The notes below the pieces were generated by a model that did no database searches, had not been told where the DNA came from, and worked only from the letters and a program-made list of their open reading frames with translations. Both the position numbers and the translations under genes were made by a program. 34,732 nt of DNA from an uncultured Pelagibacteraceae bacterium (GTDB lineage Bacteria; Pseudomonadota; Alphaproteobacteria; Pelagibacterales; Pelagibacteraceae): the NCBI GenBank assembly GCA_902546085.1, contig CACCIO010000012.1, positions 1-34,732 on the forward strand, written 5' to 3'. Positions 9,701 through 17,105 of this stretch are shown here, in pieces (position 1 is the first letter of the stretch; each line of letters starts with the position of its first letter).

Positions 9701-9964
9701 TGGCAGAATTGCATCTGGCTTTTCCTTTTTGAGAATTTTTTCTAGTACGCCTAATGTAATTGGCTCAATGTAGGTTTTATCTGCAACATCTGGATCCGTC
9801 ATTATGGTTGCAGGATTTGAATTGATTAAAACTACTTTATAACCTTCGTCTTTTAGAGCTTTACAAGCTTGCGTTCCTGAATAATCAAATTCACATGCTT
9901 GCCCTATAATTATTGGACCAGCACCTACGACTAAAATTTTTTTAATATCTTTTCTTTTTGGCAT
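6740..9964 (-). CDS. carB: Carbamoyl-phosphate synthase large subunit
   Basis: This 1074-residue protein makes carbamoyl phosphate from bicarbonate, ammonia and two ATP, feeding pyrimidine and arginine synthesis. Two homologous halves are visible. The first opens with [19 protein letters not shown] (about 13-31) and carries an ATP-grasp domain with [18 protein letters not shown] near 300. A linker/oligomerisation region follows, then the second half opens with [19 protein letters not shown] (about 555-575) and has [18 protein letters not shown]. The C-terminal approximately 130 residues form the MGS-like allosteric domain. Length is canonical. It overlaps the end of carA by 23 bases, so translation is likely coupled. 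Confidence 0.97.
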   Translation of the reverse strand: MPKRKDIKKILVVGAGPIIIGQACEFDYSGTQACKALKDEGYKVVLINSNPATIMTDPDVADKTYIEPITLGVLEKILKKEKPDAILPTMGGQTALNLAMEAERKGVLKKYKIELIGANSKAISNAEDRKKFRKNMIDIGLDLPKSEIVNNNNQASIVLKKIGLPAIIRPAFTLGGLGGGIAKTKKDYFRIVKNGLHESPVNQVLVEECLEGWKEFEMEVVRDKKDNCIIICSIENIDPMGIHTGDSVTIAPALTLTDKEYQVMRNASLACLRKIGVETGGSNVQFAINPKNGRMVVIEMNPRVSRSSALASKATGFPIAKVAAKLAVGYTLDELKNEITKVTPASFEPSIDYVVTKIPRFTFEKFSTSPATLGTSMKSVGEAMAIGRNFKESLQKALVSLETGFSGLDRIFDYNKKQIEKKLKENIPNKILLVAEAIRKKINLKKIYNLSKIDPWFLEQIKEIVDSEKQIKITGLPKDFAEFNRIKSIGFSDKKLSELTNTSEEIVRRKRSALKILPVYKKVDTCAAEFKSFTPYMYSTYQRNFSINSECEANPSNNKKIIILGGGPNRIGQGIEFDYCCCQASFSLKDAGFETIMVNCNPETVSTDYDTSDRLYFEPLKEEYVFNIIKKEQEKGNLIGVIAQFGGQTPIKLAKFLHDNKLPILGTQYTSIDLAEDRDRFRNLLNKLKLKQAESGIAKTFNQALKIADKIGLPLMVRPSYVLGGRAMEIVHEKNQLKKFVEEAFKAAEENPILIDKFIDHAMEVDVDAISDGKQVHVAGIMQHIEEAGIHSGDSACSLPPVSIKPYLLKEIENQTKKLAIALNVKGFMNIQFAIKKDEIYVIEVNPRASRTVPFVSKAKGLPLAKIASRIMAGEKLSKFNLRDKSKGMYAVKEAVFPFNKFPNSDLLLGPEMKSTGEVMGFDKNFGMAFAKSQIAAANSLPKEGLAFISLKDSHKDEGLDLAKHLLKLKFTLCATKGTAEYIRKHGMKCKIINKVSSGTPHIVDVLDSKKIALVINTGGGNSEHRLSDAIALRRATLKNKVPYCTNMSTAQACLEAIKSLKTKRLEVNSLQDI

Positions 9965-11138
9965 TTTTTTTCATATTGTTGATAAATTCTTGAAACAAAT
10001 AAACACTATCTTGGGGTCCAGGATTAGACTCTGGATGATATTGAACTGAAAATATTGGTTTATTTTTATGCTTTATTCCTTCAATAGTATTATCAAAAAG
10101 AGATTTATGAGTTATTTCGATTTTTTTTGGTAAATTTTCTTCAACTACTACAAACCCATGATTTTGACTGGTAATTTCAACTTTGTCATGAACTAAATTT
10201 TTAACAGGATGGTTTGCGCCTCTATGTCCTAACTTCATTTTTTTTGTTTTGCCACCTAAAGCTAATGCCAAAATCTGATGACCTAAACAAATACCAAATA
10301 TAGGTAAATTATTTTTTATAAGTTCATTAATTATAGCGATTGAATACTTTCCAGTTGCAGCGGGATCTCCTGGTCCATTAGATAAAAAAATTCCATTTGG
10401 TTTTAAACTTAGTATTTTTTTTGCATTTGTTTTGCAAGAAACAACTGTAACTTTGCACTTAAAGTCAGAGAAATATCTTAATATATTTTTTTTTATTCCA
10501 TAATCAACTGCAACTACATGAAATAAATTTTTATTATTCTTTTTAAATCCTTTCTCTTTTTTCCAGGTTTGAAGACCTCTCCAAGTATAATTTTTCTTAG
10601 TTGAAACTACTTGCGCAAGATCTAAATTTTTTAATCCACTCCATTTAATGGTATTATTAGTTAGTTTACTAATATTAAATTTTCCATTTTTTGAATAAGA
10701 TATTGTTCCTTTAGGTGCCCCTTTATCTCTTATAAAGTTTGTTAGGCTCCTTGTATCTAAGCCGGTAATTCCAACAATTTTATTTCTTTTTAACCAAGCA
10801 TCTAAATGTAGAAAAGACCTATAGTTTGAGGGTGATGTTATTTCTGAGTTAATTATTACTCCTTTTGCCCATATTTTATCAGACTCATGGTCTTCTTTAT
10901 TGGTTCCAACATTACCAATATGAGGAAAGGTAAAATTAATAATTTGACCTGCATATGAAGGATCTGAAATGATTTCCTGATACCCTGTTAAGGATGTATT
11001 AAAGCAAACTTCGCCTGTAGCCTCTCCTTGGTATCCAATTCCAATTCCTTCAAATACCTTTTTATTTTCAAGAACTAAAACGCCTGTATTGATTTGAGAT
11101 TTTATTTTTGAGTTAGTTTTTTTTGCTTTTTTGTTCAA
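9942..11138 (-). CDS. carA: Carbamoyl-phosphate synthase small (glutaminase) subunit
   Basis: This 398-residue protein hydrolyses glutamine and channels ammonia to CarB. The N-terminal CarA domain is clear ([38 protein letters not shown]). The C-terminal class I amidotransferase domain has the nucleophile elbow [15 protein letters not shown] and the catalytic His/Glu of [11 protein letters not shown]. The start appears to be TTG at 11136-11138, immediately preceded in frame by TAA. No ATG or GTG lies between it and the conserved domain, so I accept TTG. The roughly 15 residues before VLVLEN are a Lys-rich extension. carA precedes and overlaps carB. Confidence 0.95.
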   Translation of the reverse strand: MNKKAKKTNSKIKSQINTGVLVLENKKVFEGIGIGYQGEATGEVCFNTSLTGYQEIISDPSYAGQIINFTFPHIGNVGTNKEDHESDKIWAKGVIINSEITSPSNYRSFLHLDAWLKRNKIVGITGLDTRSLTNFIRDKGAPKGTISYSKNGKFNISKLTNNTIKWSGLKNLDLAQVVSTKKNYTWRGLQTWKKEKGFKKNNKNLFHVVAVDYGIKKNILRYFSDFKCKVTVVSCKTNAKKILSLKPNGIFLSNGPGDPAATGKYSIAIINELIKNNLPIFGICLGHQILALALGGKTKKMKLGHRGANHPVKNLVHDKVEITSQNHGFVVVEENLPKKIEITHKSLFDNTIEGIKHKNKPIFSVQYHPESNPGPQDSVYLFQEFINNMKKNAKKKRY

Positions 11139-11142
11139 TTAC

Positions 11143-11154
11143 AACTCATGAGTT
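11143..11154. repeat. 12-bp perfect palindrome just upstream of carA
   Basis: The sequence AACTCATGAGTT is its own reverse complement and sits four bases before the carA TTG start, over the predicted carA transcription start. It could be an operator half-site pair or part of the ribosome entry region, or chance in AT-rich DNA. Only the symmetry is seen; the function is inference. Confidence 0.4.
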
Positions 11155-11159
11155 AAAGG

Positions 11160-11188
11160 TTAATACAATAATTGCTTTATTATCGCAA
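11160..11188 (-). promoter_or_regulatory. Candidate carAB promoter
   Basis: Read on the minus strand there is TTGCGA (11188-11183), a 17-base spacer, then TATTAA (11165-11160). Each box matches the sigma70 consensus at four positions. Transcription would start near 11153, giving a leader of about 15 bases before carA. It is weak but well placed in the only gap before carA. Confidence 0.33.
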
Positions 11189-11202
11189 CCGAGATGTAAT
11201 AT

Positions 11203-11224
11203 AAAATTGTAAAAAAACAATTTT
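11203..11224. repeat. AT-rich inverted repeat in the carA/yqeY intergenic gap
   Basis: AAAATTGT (11203-11210) and ACAATTTT (11217-11224) form an 8-bp perfect stem around six A residues. A T-rich tract follows on the plus strand. The gap separates divergent genes, so a terminator makes little sense; a weak regulatory site or chance symmetry are both possible. Confidence 0.3.
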
Positions 11225-11228
11225 TCTT

Positions 11229-11256
11229 TTGAAGAATTTTTTCTTTAAAGTAGATT
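11229..11256 (+). promoter_or_regulatory. Candidate promoter for the yqeY-dnaG-rpoD operon
   Basis: TTGAAG (11229-11234) and TAGATT (11251-11256) are separated by 16 bases and match the sigma70 consensus at four positions each. The start site would fall at about 11263, directly on the ATG at 11264, implying a leaderless or nearly leaderless mRNA. Tentative, from sequence only. Confidence 0.3.
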
Positions 11257-11263
11257 AAAAATT

Positions 11264-11725
11264 ATGTCATTAAAACAAACCATCGAAAACGAATATAAAA
11301 ATGCTCTAAAATCTAAAGATAAAAATAAAATATCAACCTATAGGTTAATATTATCTTCTATTAAGGATTTGGACATTGTTAACAGATCAGGACCCAATAA
11401 AAAGGAAACTGATGATGAGGATATTAAGAAGCTTTTGAAAAAAATGGTTAAACAGCGCGCCGAATCGATCGATATTTTTAAAAAAAATAACAGAACAGAT
11501 CTTTTAGAGGTTGAACAAAATGAATATGATATTTTAACAGGTTTTTTACCTAAGCAACTTAGTGAAGAGGAAACTAAGAAAATCTGTGCGGATGTAATTT
11601 TAAAAATTGGTGCAAATTCATTAAAAGATATGGGTAAAGTTATGGGTGAACTCAAAAAAACTCATGCAGACGAAATTGACTTTTCTAAAGCAGGATCAAT
11701 GATTAAAGAATTATTAAACAAATAA
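11264..11725 (+). CDS. GatB/YqeY domain-containing protein
   Basis: This 153-residue protein belongs to the YqeY family, related to the C-terminal tRNA-binding domain of GatB. Typical features are the first helix MSLKQTIENEYKNALKSKDK, the central helix ending KMVKQRAESIDIFKK, the loop ILTGFLPKQLSEEE (about 89-102), and the final GELKKTHADEIDFSKAGSMIKELL. The stand-alone role is unclear; tRNA or aminoacyl-tRNA interaction is suggested by homology. It occupies the first position of the macromolecular-synthesis operon, where enterobacteria have rpsU. Its stop overlaps the dnaG start by one base. Confidence 0.9.
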   Translation: MSLKQTIENEYKNALKSKDKNKISTYRLILSSIKDLDIVNRSGPNKKETDDEDIKKLLKKMVKQRAESIDIFKKNNRTDLLEVEQNEYDILTGFLPKQLSEEETKKICADVILKIGANSLKDMGKVMGELKKTHADEIDFSKAGSMIKELLNK

Positions 11726-13500
11726 TGAAATATCCAAAAGAGTATCTTGATGAAATTAAAAACAGATTGAAAGTTTCAACATTAGTATCAAAAACTGTTT
11801 CCTTAAAAAAAAGAGGTAAAGAATTTGTGGGTTTATCACCTTTCAAAAATGAAAAAACACCCTCATTTACTGTGAATGATGAAAAAGAATTTTATCATTG
11901 TTTTGCAACTTCAGAACATGGCAATATTTTTGATTTTGTAATGAAAACTCAAAATTTAAAGTTTGGTGAAGCCGTTAAATATCTAGCTCAATTAGCAGGT
12001 ATGCAGCCATATATGTTTTCAAAACAAGATGAAGAGAGAGAAAAAAAGTGGAACGAGTATAAATCCATTTTTAGTCAATATGTTGATTTTTATCATAATG
12101 AACTTTTAAAAAATGAAGATTATTCAATTGCTAGAGATTATTTAAAAAAAAGATTACTAGGCAAAGATGAAGTAAAAAAATTCAAAATAGGATACATAGA
12201 AAAAAATCCAATTTTTTTTGAAAAATTAAAAAAAGTTTATAGTGAACAAACTTTAGTTGAGACTGGTTTATTCTATTTAGATGAGAAAAAGAAAATTTAT
12301 GTCGAAAGATTTAGAGGTCGATTAATTTTTCCCATCAATAATATTTCAGGTCAACCAATAGCTTTAGGTGGAAGGATAATTGAAAATTTAGATTATCTAG
12401 CAAAATATATAAACTCACCTGAAACAAATTTTTTTAAAAAAGGATCAAATTTATATAATTTGGATCTAGCAAGAAAACTTTCTAATAAAATCGATCATAT
12501 TTATCTGGTTGAGGGTTACATGGATGTTGTAGGTTTAAGCAAAAATGGAATTGACAATGTGGTAGCAAATCTGGGTACATCTTTAACTGATAAACAAATT
12601 TTAACTCTAAACCAATTTTATGATGATATTATAATTTGTTTTGATGGTGATGAAAGTGGATATAAAGCTGCTGTTAGAGCTGCAGAAAGTTCAATAAAAG
12701 AACTGAAACCAGAAAAACAAATTTCATTTTTATTTCTACCAGATAAAGAAGATCCAGATAGTTTTGTAAATAAAAATGGTAAAGATAATTTTATTGAATT
12801 TACAAAGAAAACTAAATTATCAATTCATCAGTTTATTTTTAGTCACTATAAAAAACAAACTAATAACAACCCCTCATCTATGGCAATTTTTGAAAAAAAA
12901 CTGAGAAGTATTGCAAACACAATTAAAGATGATTTTATAAAAAAATATGTTTTAGAGTACTTTTTGGAAAAAATCGCCGAATTAACTCCACATTCTAACT
13001 ATAATAATAAAAGACTTTATTCAAAAAAAACAAAATCCCTAGAAAGTACAAAGAAATATTTTCAAGAGAGCCAGTCATTCTCAGGAGTTGAATTAAAAGA
13101 GTTTTCCTTATTATATTTGGTGATAAATAACTTAGATTTATTGCAAGCAAATGTCCACTTGGTAGAAAATATTAAATTATTTACTGAGGTTAATAAAAAA
13201 ATATTTGAAATAATAATTGAAAAATTAAAATCAGGTACAAAATTTACAATTCAAGATCTTAACTTGGATATTCAACTATCTGAAAAAATTTATAAATTTG
13301 CTCCGATAAAACACATCTTAAAAAATCAATCAAATGATCATCAGAAAATAATTGAATTGCTTGAGGATATTTCAAGAGATTTAATGAATTATGATCTTGA
13401 GTTTAGAATTCAAGAATTAGAATCAAAGTTTTCTATCGATATGAGTGAGACCACATTTAATGAGCTTAAAGAGCTAAAAAAAAAGCAGAATCTCAATTAA
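11725..13500 (+). CDS. dnaG: DNA primase
   Basis: This 591-residue primase makes RNA primers at the replication fork and works with the DnaB helicase. The N-terminal zinc-ribbon region is GLSPFKNEKTPSFTV then EFYHCFATSEHGNIFDF (residues 36-71). In the usual CHC2 family four zinc ligands lie here; in this protein they are Ser38, Lys41, Cys59 and Thr62, so zinc binding is probably lost although the fold signature remains. The RNA polymerase core follows, with the TOPRIM motifs YLVEGYMDVVGL (Glu about 261) and ICFDGDESGYKAA (about 307-319). The C terminus is an AT-rich, divergent helicase-binding region. It overlaps yqeY by one base and precedes rpoD. Confidence 0.95.
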   Translation: MKYPKEYLDEIKNRLKVSTLVSKTVSLKKRGKEFVGLSPFKNEKTPSFTVNDEKEFYHCFATSEHGNIFDFVMKTQNLKFGEAVKYLAQLAGMQPYMFSKQDEEREKKWNEYKSIFSQYVDFYHNELLKNEDYSIARDYLKKRLLGKDEVKKFKIGYIEKNPIFFEKLKKVYSEQTLVETGLFYLDEKKKIYVERFRGRLIFPINNISGQPIALGGRIIENLDYLAKYINSPETNFFKKGSNLYNLDLARKLSNKIDHIYLVEGYMDVVGLSKNGIDNVVANLGTSLTDKQILTLNQFYDDIIICFDGDESGYKAAVRAAESSIKELKPEKQISFLFLPDKEDPDSFVNKNGKDNFIEFTKKTKLSIHQFIFSHYKKQTNNNPSSMAIFEKKLRSIANTIKDDFIKKYVLEYFLEKIAELTPHSNYNNKRLYSKKTKSLESTKKYFQESQSFSGVELKEFSLLYLVINNLDLLQANVHLVENIKLFTEVNKKIFEIIIEKLKSGTKFTIQDLNLDIQLSEKIYKFAPIKHILKNQSNDHQKIIELLEDISRDLMNYDLEFRIQELESKFSIDMSETTFNELKELKKKQNLN

Positions 13501-13527
13501 ACTGGCTAAATTAGTAATGGATTTTTG

Positions 13528-13533
13528 TATAAT
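13528..13533 (+). promoter_or_regulatory. Perfect -10 box in the dnaG-rpoD gap
   Basis: TATAAT occurs in the 67-base gap before rpoD, with a TG just upstream as in a near-extended -10. I see no good -35 at the proper distance. Transcription would begin about 13540, giving a leader of about 28 bases. It may let rpoD be transcribed separately from dnaG. Confidence 0.35.
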
Positions 13534-13567
13534 TGACATTATATAAGACTTTCAAATTCATATTACT

Positions 13568-15391
13568 GTGGAAAGAATAATTACAAAATCGTTTGCTAGA
13601 CTTATGGGTCGAGGAACCCATAGAGGATTTATAACTTATGAGGAATTAAGTAAATCTCTTGGTAAAAGAAACTTATCTAATGAAAATTTAGCTCAAGCAT
13701 TCATACATATATTAGATGAAAAGGTAACCTTAGTTGAAAAAAAATCTGACTTTAAAGTTCTAAGAAAAAAAGAAAATTCAAATAAAGAAGAAGGAAAAAC
13801 AATTGAGAAAAGTGATGATCCTATAAGAATGTACTTACGTGAAATGGGTGGTGTTGAACTTTTATCTAGAGAAGGTGAAATAGCAATTGCAAAAAGAATA
13901 GAGGCTGGAAAAGACGTAATGTTAATTGCTCTTTCTCAAAGCCCAATTACAGCACAACAGTTCTTTGAATGGAATGAACAACTACAAAAAGACGAAATTC
14001 TCGTTAGAGAAATTATTGATATTGATACTAATTATATGGAAGACGAAACCACAGGACCAAGTGCTAAGCAAAAAAATGCAGGTGAGAATGATAAAGAAGA
14101 CACCACAGCTGATGAAGAAGATGATTTTAATCCAACACTTGCTGCAATGGAGACAGAAATAAAGCCTAAAGTTTTAAAAACTGTCAATACACTTACAAAA
14201 GAATATAATAAACTAATAAAGTATCAAAAAGAAAAACTTGATTGCCTTTTAAATTCACAAAACTTTTCAACAGCCAAAGAAAAAGGTTACGAAAAAATAG
14301 TTAATGATATTCTGGAAAATATAAAATCTCTTCAATTATCTCCATCAGTTTTAGAGGAATTAGTTCAAAAACATTATGTAGAAAATAAAAAAATTATTTC
14401 ACTAGAGGGTAATCTTTTAAGACTTGCTATGGATCATAAAATACCTAGAAATGAATTCATTAAATTTTATGTTGGAAATGAAATAAATCCTAATTTAAAA
14501 AAATTCTTAGATACTAATTTAGTATGGAAACAATTTTTTTCCAAAAACAAAGAAGAATTTAAAAATATTAGAGAAAGACTAGTTGAAACAAGTCATAAAC
14601 TTGGAATTTCAGTTACAGATTTTAAAAAATTAGTAAGTAGAATTCAAAAAGGTGAAAAAGAGTCGCGAATAGCAAAAAAAGAGATGGTGGAAGCTAATTT
14701 AAGGTTAGTTATTTCAATTGCAAAAAAATATACAAATAGAGGGCTTCAGTTTTTAGATTTAATTCAGGAAGGTAACATTGGATTAATGAAAGCAGTAGAT
14801 AAGTTTGAATATAGGAGAGGTTATAAATTTTCTACTTATGCAACTTGGTGGATTAGGCAGGCAATAACGAGATCAATAGCAGATCAAGCAAGAACAATTA
14901 GAATTCCAGTTCACATGATCGAAACAATTAATAAAATTGTTAGAACACAAAGGTTAATACTAAGTGAGTTCGGAAGAGAGGCTACACCTGAAGAACTTGC
15001 GCAAAAATTAAGAATGCCATTAGATAAGGTTAGAAAAGTTTTAAAAATTTCTAAAGAGCCTGTTTCGTTAGAAAAGCCAGTTGGTGATGAAGAAGATAGT
15101 AGCTTAGGAGATTTTATAGAGGACACAAAAGCCTTAGCACCCCTAGAGCAAGCAATTAAGTCAAATCTTGGAGAAGCAACTACGAAAATTTTATCTACAC
15201 TTACCCCTAGAGAAGAAAGGGTTTTGAGAATGAGATTTGGTGTGGGAATGAATACCGACCATACCTTGGAGGAAGTAGGATTGCAGTTTTCAGTTACAAG
15301 GGAAAGAATAAGACAGATTGAGGCTAAAGCACTTAGAAAATTAAAACATCCAAGTAGATCAAAACAATTAAAAAGTTTTCTCGAAAGTTAA
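13568..15391 (+). CDS. rpoD: RNA polymerase primary sigma factor (sigma70 family)
   Basis: This 607-residue protein directs RNA polymerase to housekeeping promoters. It starts with GTG at 13568; the first ~60 residues form a region 1.1-like domain. Region 1.2 is [20 protein letters not shown] (about 86-105). An acidic, poorly conserved insert spans about 155-200. Region 2 includes the -10-recognition segment [20 protein letters not shown], followed by region 3. Region 4 has [16 protein letters not shown] and the helix-turn-helix [18 protein letters not shown] near the C terminus for -35 recognition. All hallmarks of group 1 sigma are present. The preceding gap has a TATAAT box. A tRNA gene begins four bases after the stop. 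Confidence 0.97.
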   Translation: MERIITKSFARLMGRGTHRGFITYEELSKSLGKRNLSNENLAQAFIHILDEKVTLVEKKSDFKVLRKKENSNKEEGKTIEKSDDPIRMYLREMGGVELLSREGEIAIAKRIEAGKDVMLIALSQSPITAQQFFEWNEQLQKDEILVREIIDIDTNYMEDETTGPSAKQKNAGENDKEDTTADEEDDFNPTLAAMETEIKPKVLKTVNTLTKEYNKLIKYQKEKLDCLLNSQNFSTAKEKGYEKIVNDILENIKSLQLSPSVLEELVQKHYVENKKIISLEGNLLRLAMDHKIPRNEFIKFYVGNEINPNLKKFLDTNLVWKQFFSKNKEEFKNIRERLVETSHKLGISVTDFKKLVSRIQKGEKESRIAKKEMVEANLRLVISIAKKYTNRGLQFLDLIQEGNIGLMKAVDKFEYRRGYKFSTYATWWIRQAITRSIADQARTIRIPVHMIETINKIVRTQRLILSEFGREATPEELAQKLRMPLDKVRKVLKISKEPVSLEKPVGDEEDSSLGDFIEDTKALAPLEQAIKSNLGEATTKILSTLTPREERVLRMRFGVGMNTDHTLEEVGLQFSVTRERIRQIEAKALRKLKHPSRSKQLKSFLES

Positions 15392-15395
15392 TAAT

Positions 15396-15470
15396 GGGCC
15401 GTTAGCTCAATAGTAGAGTACTGCATTGACATTGCAGGGGTAGTTGGAGCGTAACCAACACGGCCCACCA
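15396..15470 (+). tRNA. tRNA-Val(GAC), with atypical D and T loops
   Basis: The cloverleaf folds with acceptor GGGCCGT/ACGGCCC (15396-15402 with 15460-15466), D stem GCTC/GAGT, anticodon stem CTGCA/TGCAG with loop TTGACAT (anticodon GAC, 15428-15430), T stem GTTGG/CCAAC, A73 at 15467 and encoded CCA. The mature tRNA is 72 nt plus CCA. The T loop reads AGCGTAA instead of TTCGANN: T54 is A, psi55 is G and A58 is T. The D loop AATAGTA has A in place of conserved G18, keeping one G that could be G19. All stems are intact, arguing against random decay. It follows rpoD by four bases and is probably cut out of that transcript. Confidence 0.85.
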
Positions 15471-15488
15471 TTATTAAATTATCTTTAA

Positions 15489-15519
15489 TTGATAACTTAC
15501 AAAAAATGATATATCTAAT
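15489..15519 (+). promoter_or_regulatory. Candidate promoter for tRNA(CAT)
   Basis: TTGATA at 15489-15494 matches the -35 consensus at five positions. TCTAAT at 15514-15519 matches -10 at five positions but with a long 19-base spacer; TATCTA at 15512-15517 has the ideal 17-base spacer but a poorer match. Either would start transcription just before the tRNA at 15530. Read-through from rpoD is also possible. Confidence 0.3.
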
Positions 15520-15529
15520 TTAAGTTTAA

Positions 15530-15606
15530 GGGCCTGTAGCTCAGTTGGTTAGAGCAGTACACTCATAATGTATTGGTCCCAGGTTCGAGTCCTGGCGGGC
15601 CCACCA
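15530..15606 (+). tRNA. tRNA with anticodon CAT, probably tRNA-Ile2 (lysidine type), otherwise elongator Met
   Basis: The cloverleaf is canonical. Acceptor is GGGCCTG/CGGGCCC, the D arm includes AGTTGGTTA, and the anticodon stem GTACA/TGTAT carries loop CTCATAA (CAT at 15564-15566). The T arm is CCAGG TTCGAGT CCTGG, with A73 at 15603 and encoded CCA. A CAT anticodon can be initiator Met, elongator Met or Ile2. A paired G1-C72 argues against initiator. C4-G69 and C5-G68 are the pairs known to favour TilS recognition in E. coli, so I lean to Ile2 reading AUA. The mlaC stop codon lies two bases beyond on the other strand. Confidence 0.9.
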
Positions 15607-15607
15607 A

Positions 15608-16198
15608 TTAATTATTAGAAAATTCTTTTAGAGTATTAAAAAGAATATTTATATCTTTATCATTTGAGTTCAATATCGAAGCAAATTCTTCTTTTTGAGT
15701 TCTAGCAAGACTAAGTCCTTCAATTATTAAATCTCTGATTAATGGATTTTCAGGATTTTTTGTATAAATTCTCCAATCAATTTTAACCTCCGGTCTTTCT
15801 GAGGTAGCAATTAATACACTGTTAACTATTGTATAGTTTTTATTTAAAACTTTCTTGCCATTTACCTGTATCTCTGGGTTAGTATACTCAGCTAACCTAC
15901 TTGAGAAACTTTTTAAAAAATATGCTTCGAATAATTCTGAATATTTTTGTTTTTGATCTTCATTTAGGTTTTTTCTTGCTGATCCCAGGGAATAATATCC
16001 TACAGCCTTAATATCAACAGTTTCTTTTGCAATGATCTTTAATCTGTTAATTTTTTCGCTCTTTGTTAGATTTTCTGAAAGAATTTGAGAGGCTCTATTT
16101 ACAGTAGATTGAACAAAAACATCAGGCTGTATTGAATAGGCTACATTATAGTTGATATTAAATACGAAAATAATGATTAAAAATTTTTTAAAATTCAT
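15608..16198 (-). CDS. mlaC: MlaC-family periplasmic phospholipid carrier (Ttg2D)
   Basis: This 196-residue protein begins with a signal peptide (MNFKKFLIIIFVFNINYNVAYS, cleaved around 22). The mature part matches the MlaC/Ttg2D family: INRLKIIAKETVDIKAVGYYSLG, then LNEDQKQKYSELFEAYFLKS, with EVKIDWRIYTKN and IRDLIIEGLSLARTQKEEFA near the C terminus. MlaC shuttles phospholipids across the periplasm between outer-membrane MlaA and the inner-membrane MlaFEDB transporter. It lies 14 bases downstream of the mlaA-like gene on the same strand, consistent with a two-gene unit. The MlaFED genes are not in this window. Confidence 0.88.
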   Translation of the reverse strand: MNFKKFLIIIFVFNINYNVAYSIQPDVFVQSTVNRASQILSENLTKSEKINRLKIIAKETVDIKAVGYYSLGSARKNLNEDQKQKYSELFEAYFLKSFSSRLAEYTNPEIQVNGKKVLNKNYTIVNSVLIATSERPEVKIDWRIYTKNPENPLIRDLIIEGLSLARTQKEEFASILNSNDKDINILFNTLKEFSNN

Positions 16199-16212
16199 TA
16201 TTTAATTTATAT

Positions 16213-17001
16213 CTATTGTGTCTCTATTTCTTCCCAATCGCTATCATCTTGGGTTTCAATTATTTTATTTGTGTTAAGAATTTTTTGTTGTCTATCTTGT
16301 AAATATAAACTTTTTACTGAAGCATAAAAATCTATAGAATTTTTCTCTAAATTATCTATTGCATCGAAATTTTTTGCTCTAAAATCTATTCCAGAAGTAA
16401 CTCTTGATGCGTAATAATCAAAATCACTGAAGTACTGAGTATCATTATTTACAGTTACATTGTACCATGCATCCCCACCTATAAAATTTGCAAATGATGC
16501 TGTTGTGTCCCTAACTGTACTAGGTCCTAAAACTGGGATTACTAGGTAACAGCCAGGTCCAACACCCATTTTTGCGAGAGATTGACCGTAATCCTCTTTT
16601 TCGTATTCAGGCATACCTAGGTGTTTAGCAACATCAATGAGTCCAAGAATACCAACAGTAGTGTTAACAATGAACCTTCCAGAGTTTACTCCTGCCATTT
16701 TTAAATTACCTTGTAAAATATTATTAGGAATTGTCACAAGGTTAGATAAATTATTTAACGAATTGCTCACTCCGTTTTTTACTGGAGCAGGTAAAATTCT
16801 ATACATACTTGCAGCAGGTTTAAACAACACTCCATCTAGAGCCTGGTTAAAAGCAAATGTTGCTCTGTTTAAAGTTTCAAAACAATCTTTTACTTCAGAC
16901 GGTTGATTTTTTTTTAAAATTAACTCACCATCAGAACCAGCATTAGCATTTAGTGTCGATAAAAATAATACAGTTGTAATTATAAGTAATTTTCTAAACA
17001 T
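16213..17001 (-). CDS. mlaA: MlaA/VacJ-family protein without a visible lipobox
   Basis: This 262-residue protein matches MlaA, which removes mislocalised phospholipids from the outer leaflet of the outer membrane. Family segments are DCFETLNRATFAFNQALD (about 39-56), LPAPVKNGVSNSLNNLSN, NNILQGNLK, GRFIVNTTVGILGLIDVA, EDYGQSLAKMGVGPGCYLVI and GPSTVRDTTA. An N-terminal signal sequence is present, but it ends STLNANAGSDG with no L-x-x-C lipobox. The first Cys is near residue 40, inside the conserved domain. It would therefore be cut by signal peptidase I or anchored otherwise, unlike the E. coli lipoprotein. It is followed by mlaC. Confidence 0.9.
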   Translation of the reverse strand: MFRKLLIITTVLFLSTLNANAGSDGELILKKNQPSEVKDCFETLNRATFAFNQALDGVLFKPAASMYRILPAPVKNGVSNSLNNLSNLVTIPNNILQGNLKMAGVNSGRFIVNTTVGILGLIDVAKHLGMPEYEKEDYGQSLAKMGVGPGCYLVIPVLGPSTVRDTTASFANFIGGDAWYNVTVNNDTQYFSDFDYYASRVTSGIDFRAKNFDAIDNLEKNSIDFYASVKSLYLQDRQQKILNTNKIIETQDDSDWEEIETQ

Positions 17002-17105
17002 TTATGTTTGTATAATATATAAATTTTTAATGTAAATTAAGATTTATTTTATAAAAATGTCTATAAAATGTCTAAAAATTAGCCAAAATAGTTGCTTAAA
17101 TTGAA

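Noticed and set aside
11833-11936. Frameshift or sequencing error as the reason for the missing DnaG zinc ligands
   Set aside because: The reading frame and flanking conserved residues are intact on both sides and the spacing is exact, so these are substitutions.
13926-14162. 78-codon overlapping plus-strand frame
   Set aside because: It is an alternate frame of rpoD in the variable acidic insert; there is no independent evidence for a gene.
15396-15470. tRNA-Val dismissed as a plain pseudogene
   Set aside because: All four stems are fully paired, the anticodon loop is normal and CCA is encoded, so simple decay is not the best explanation.
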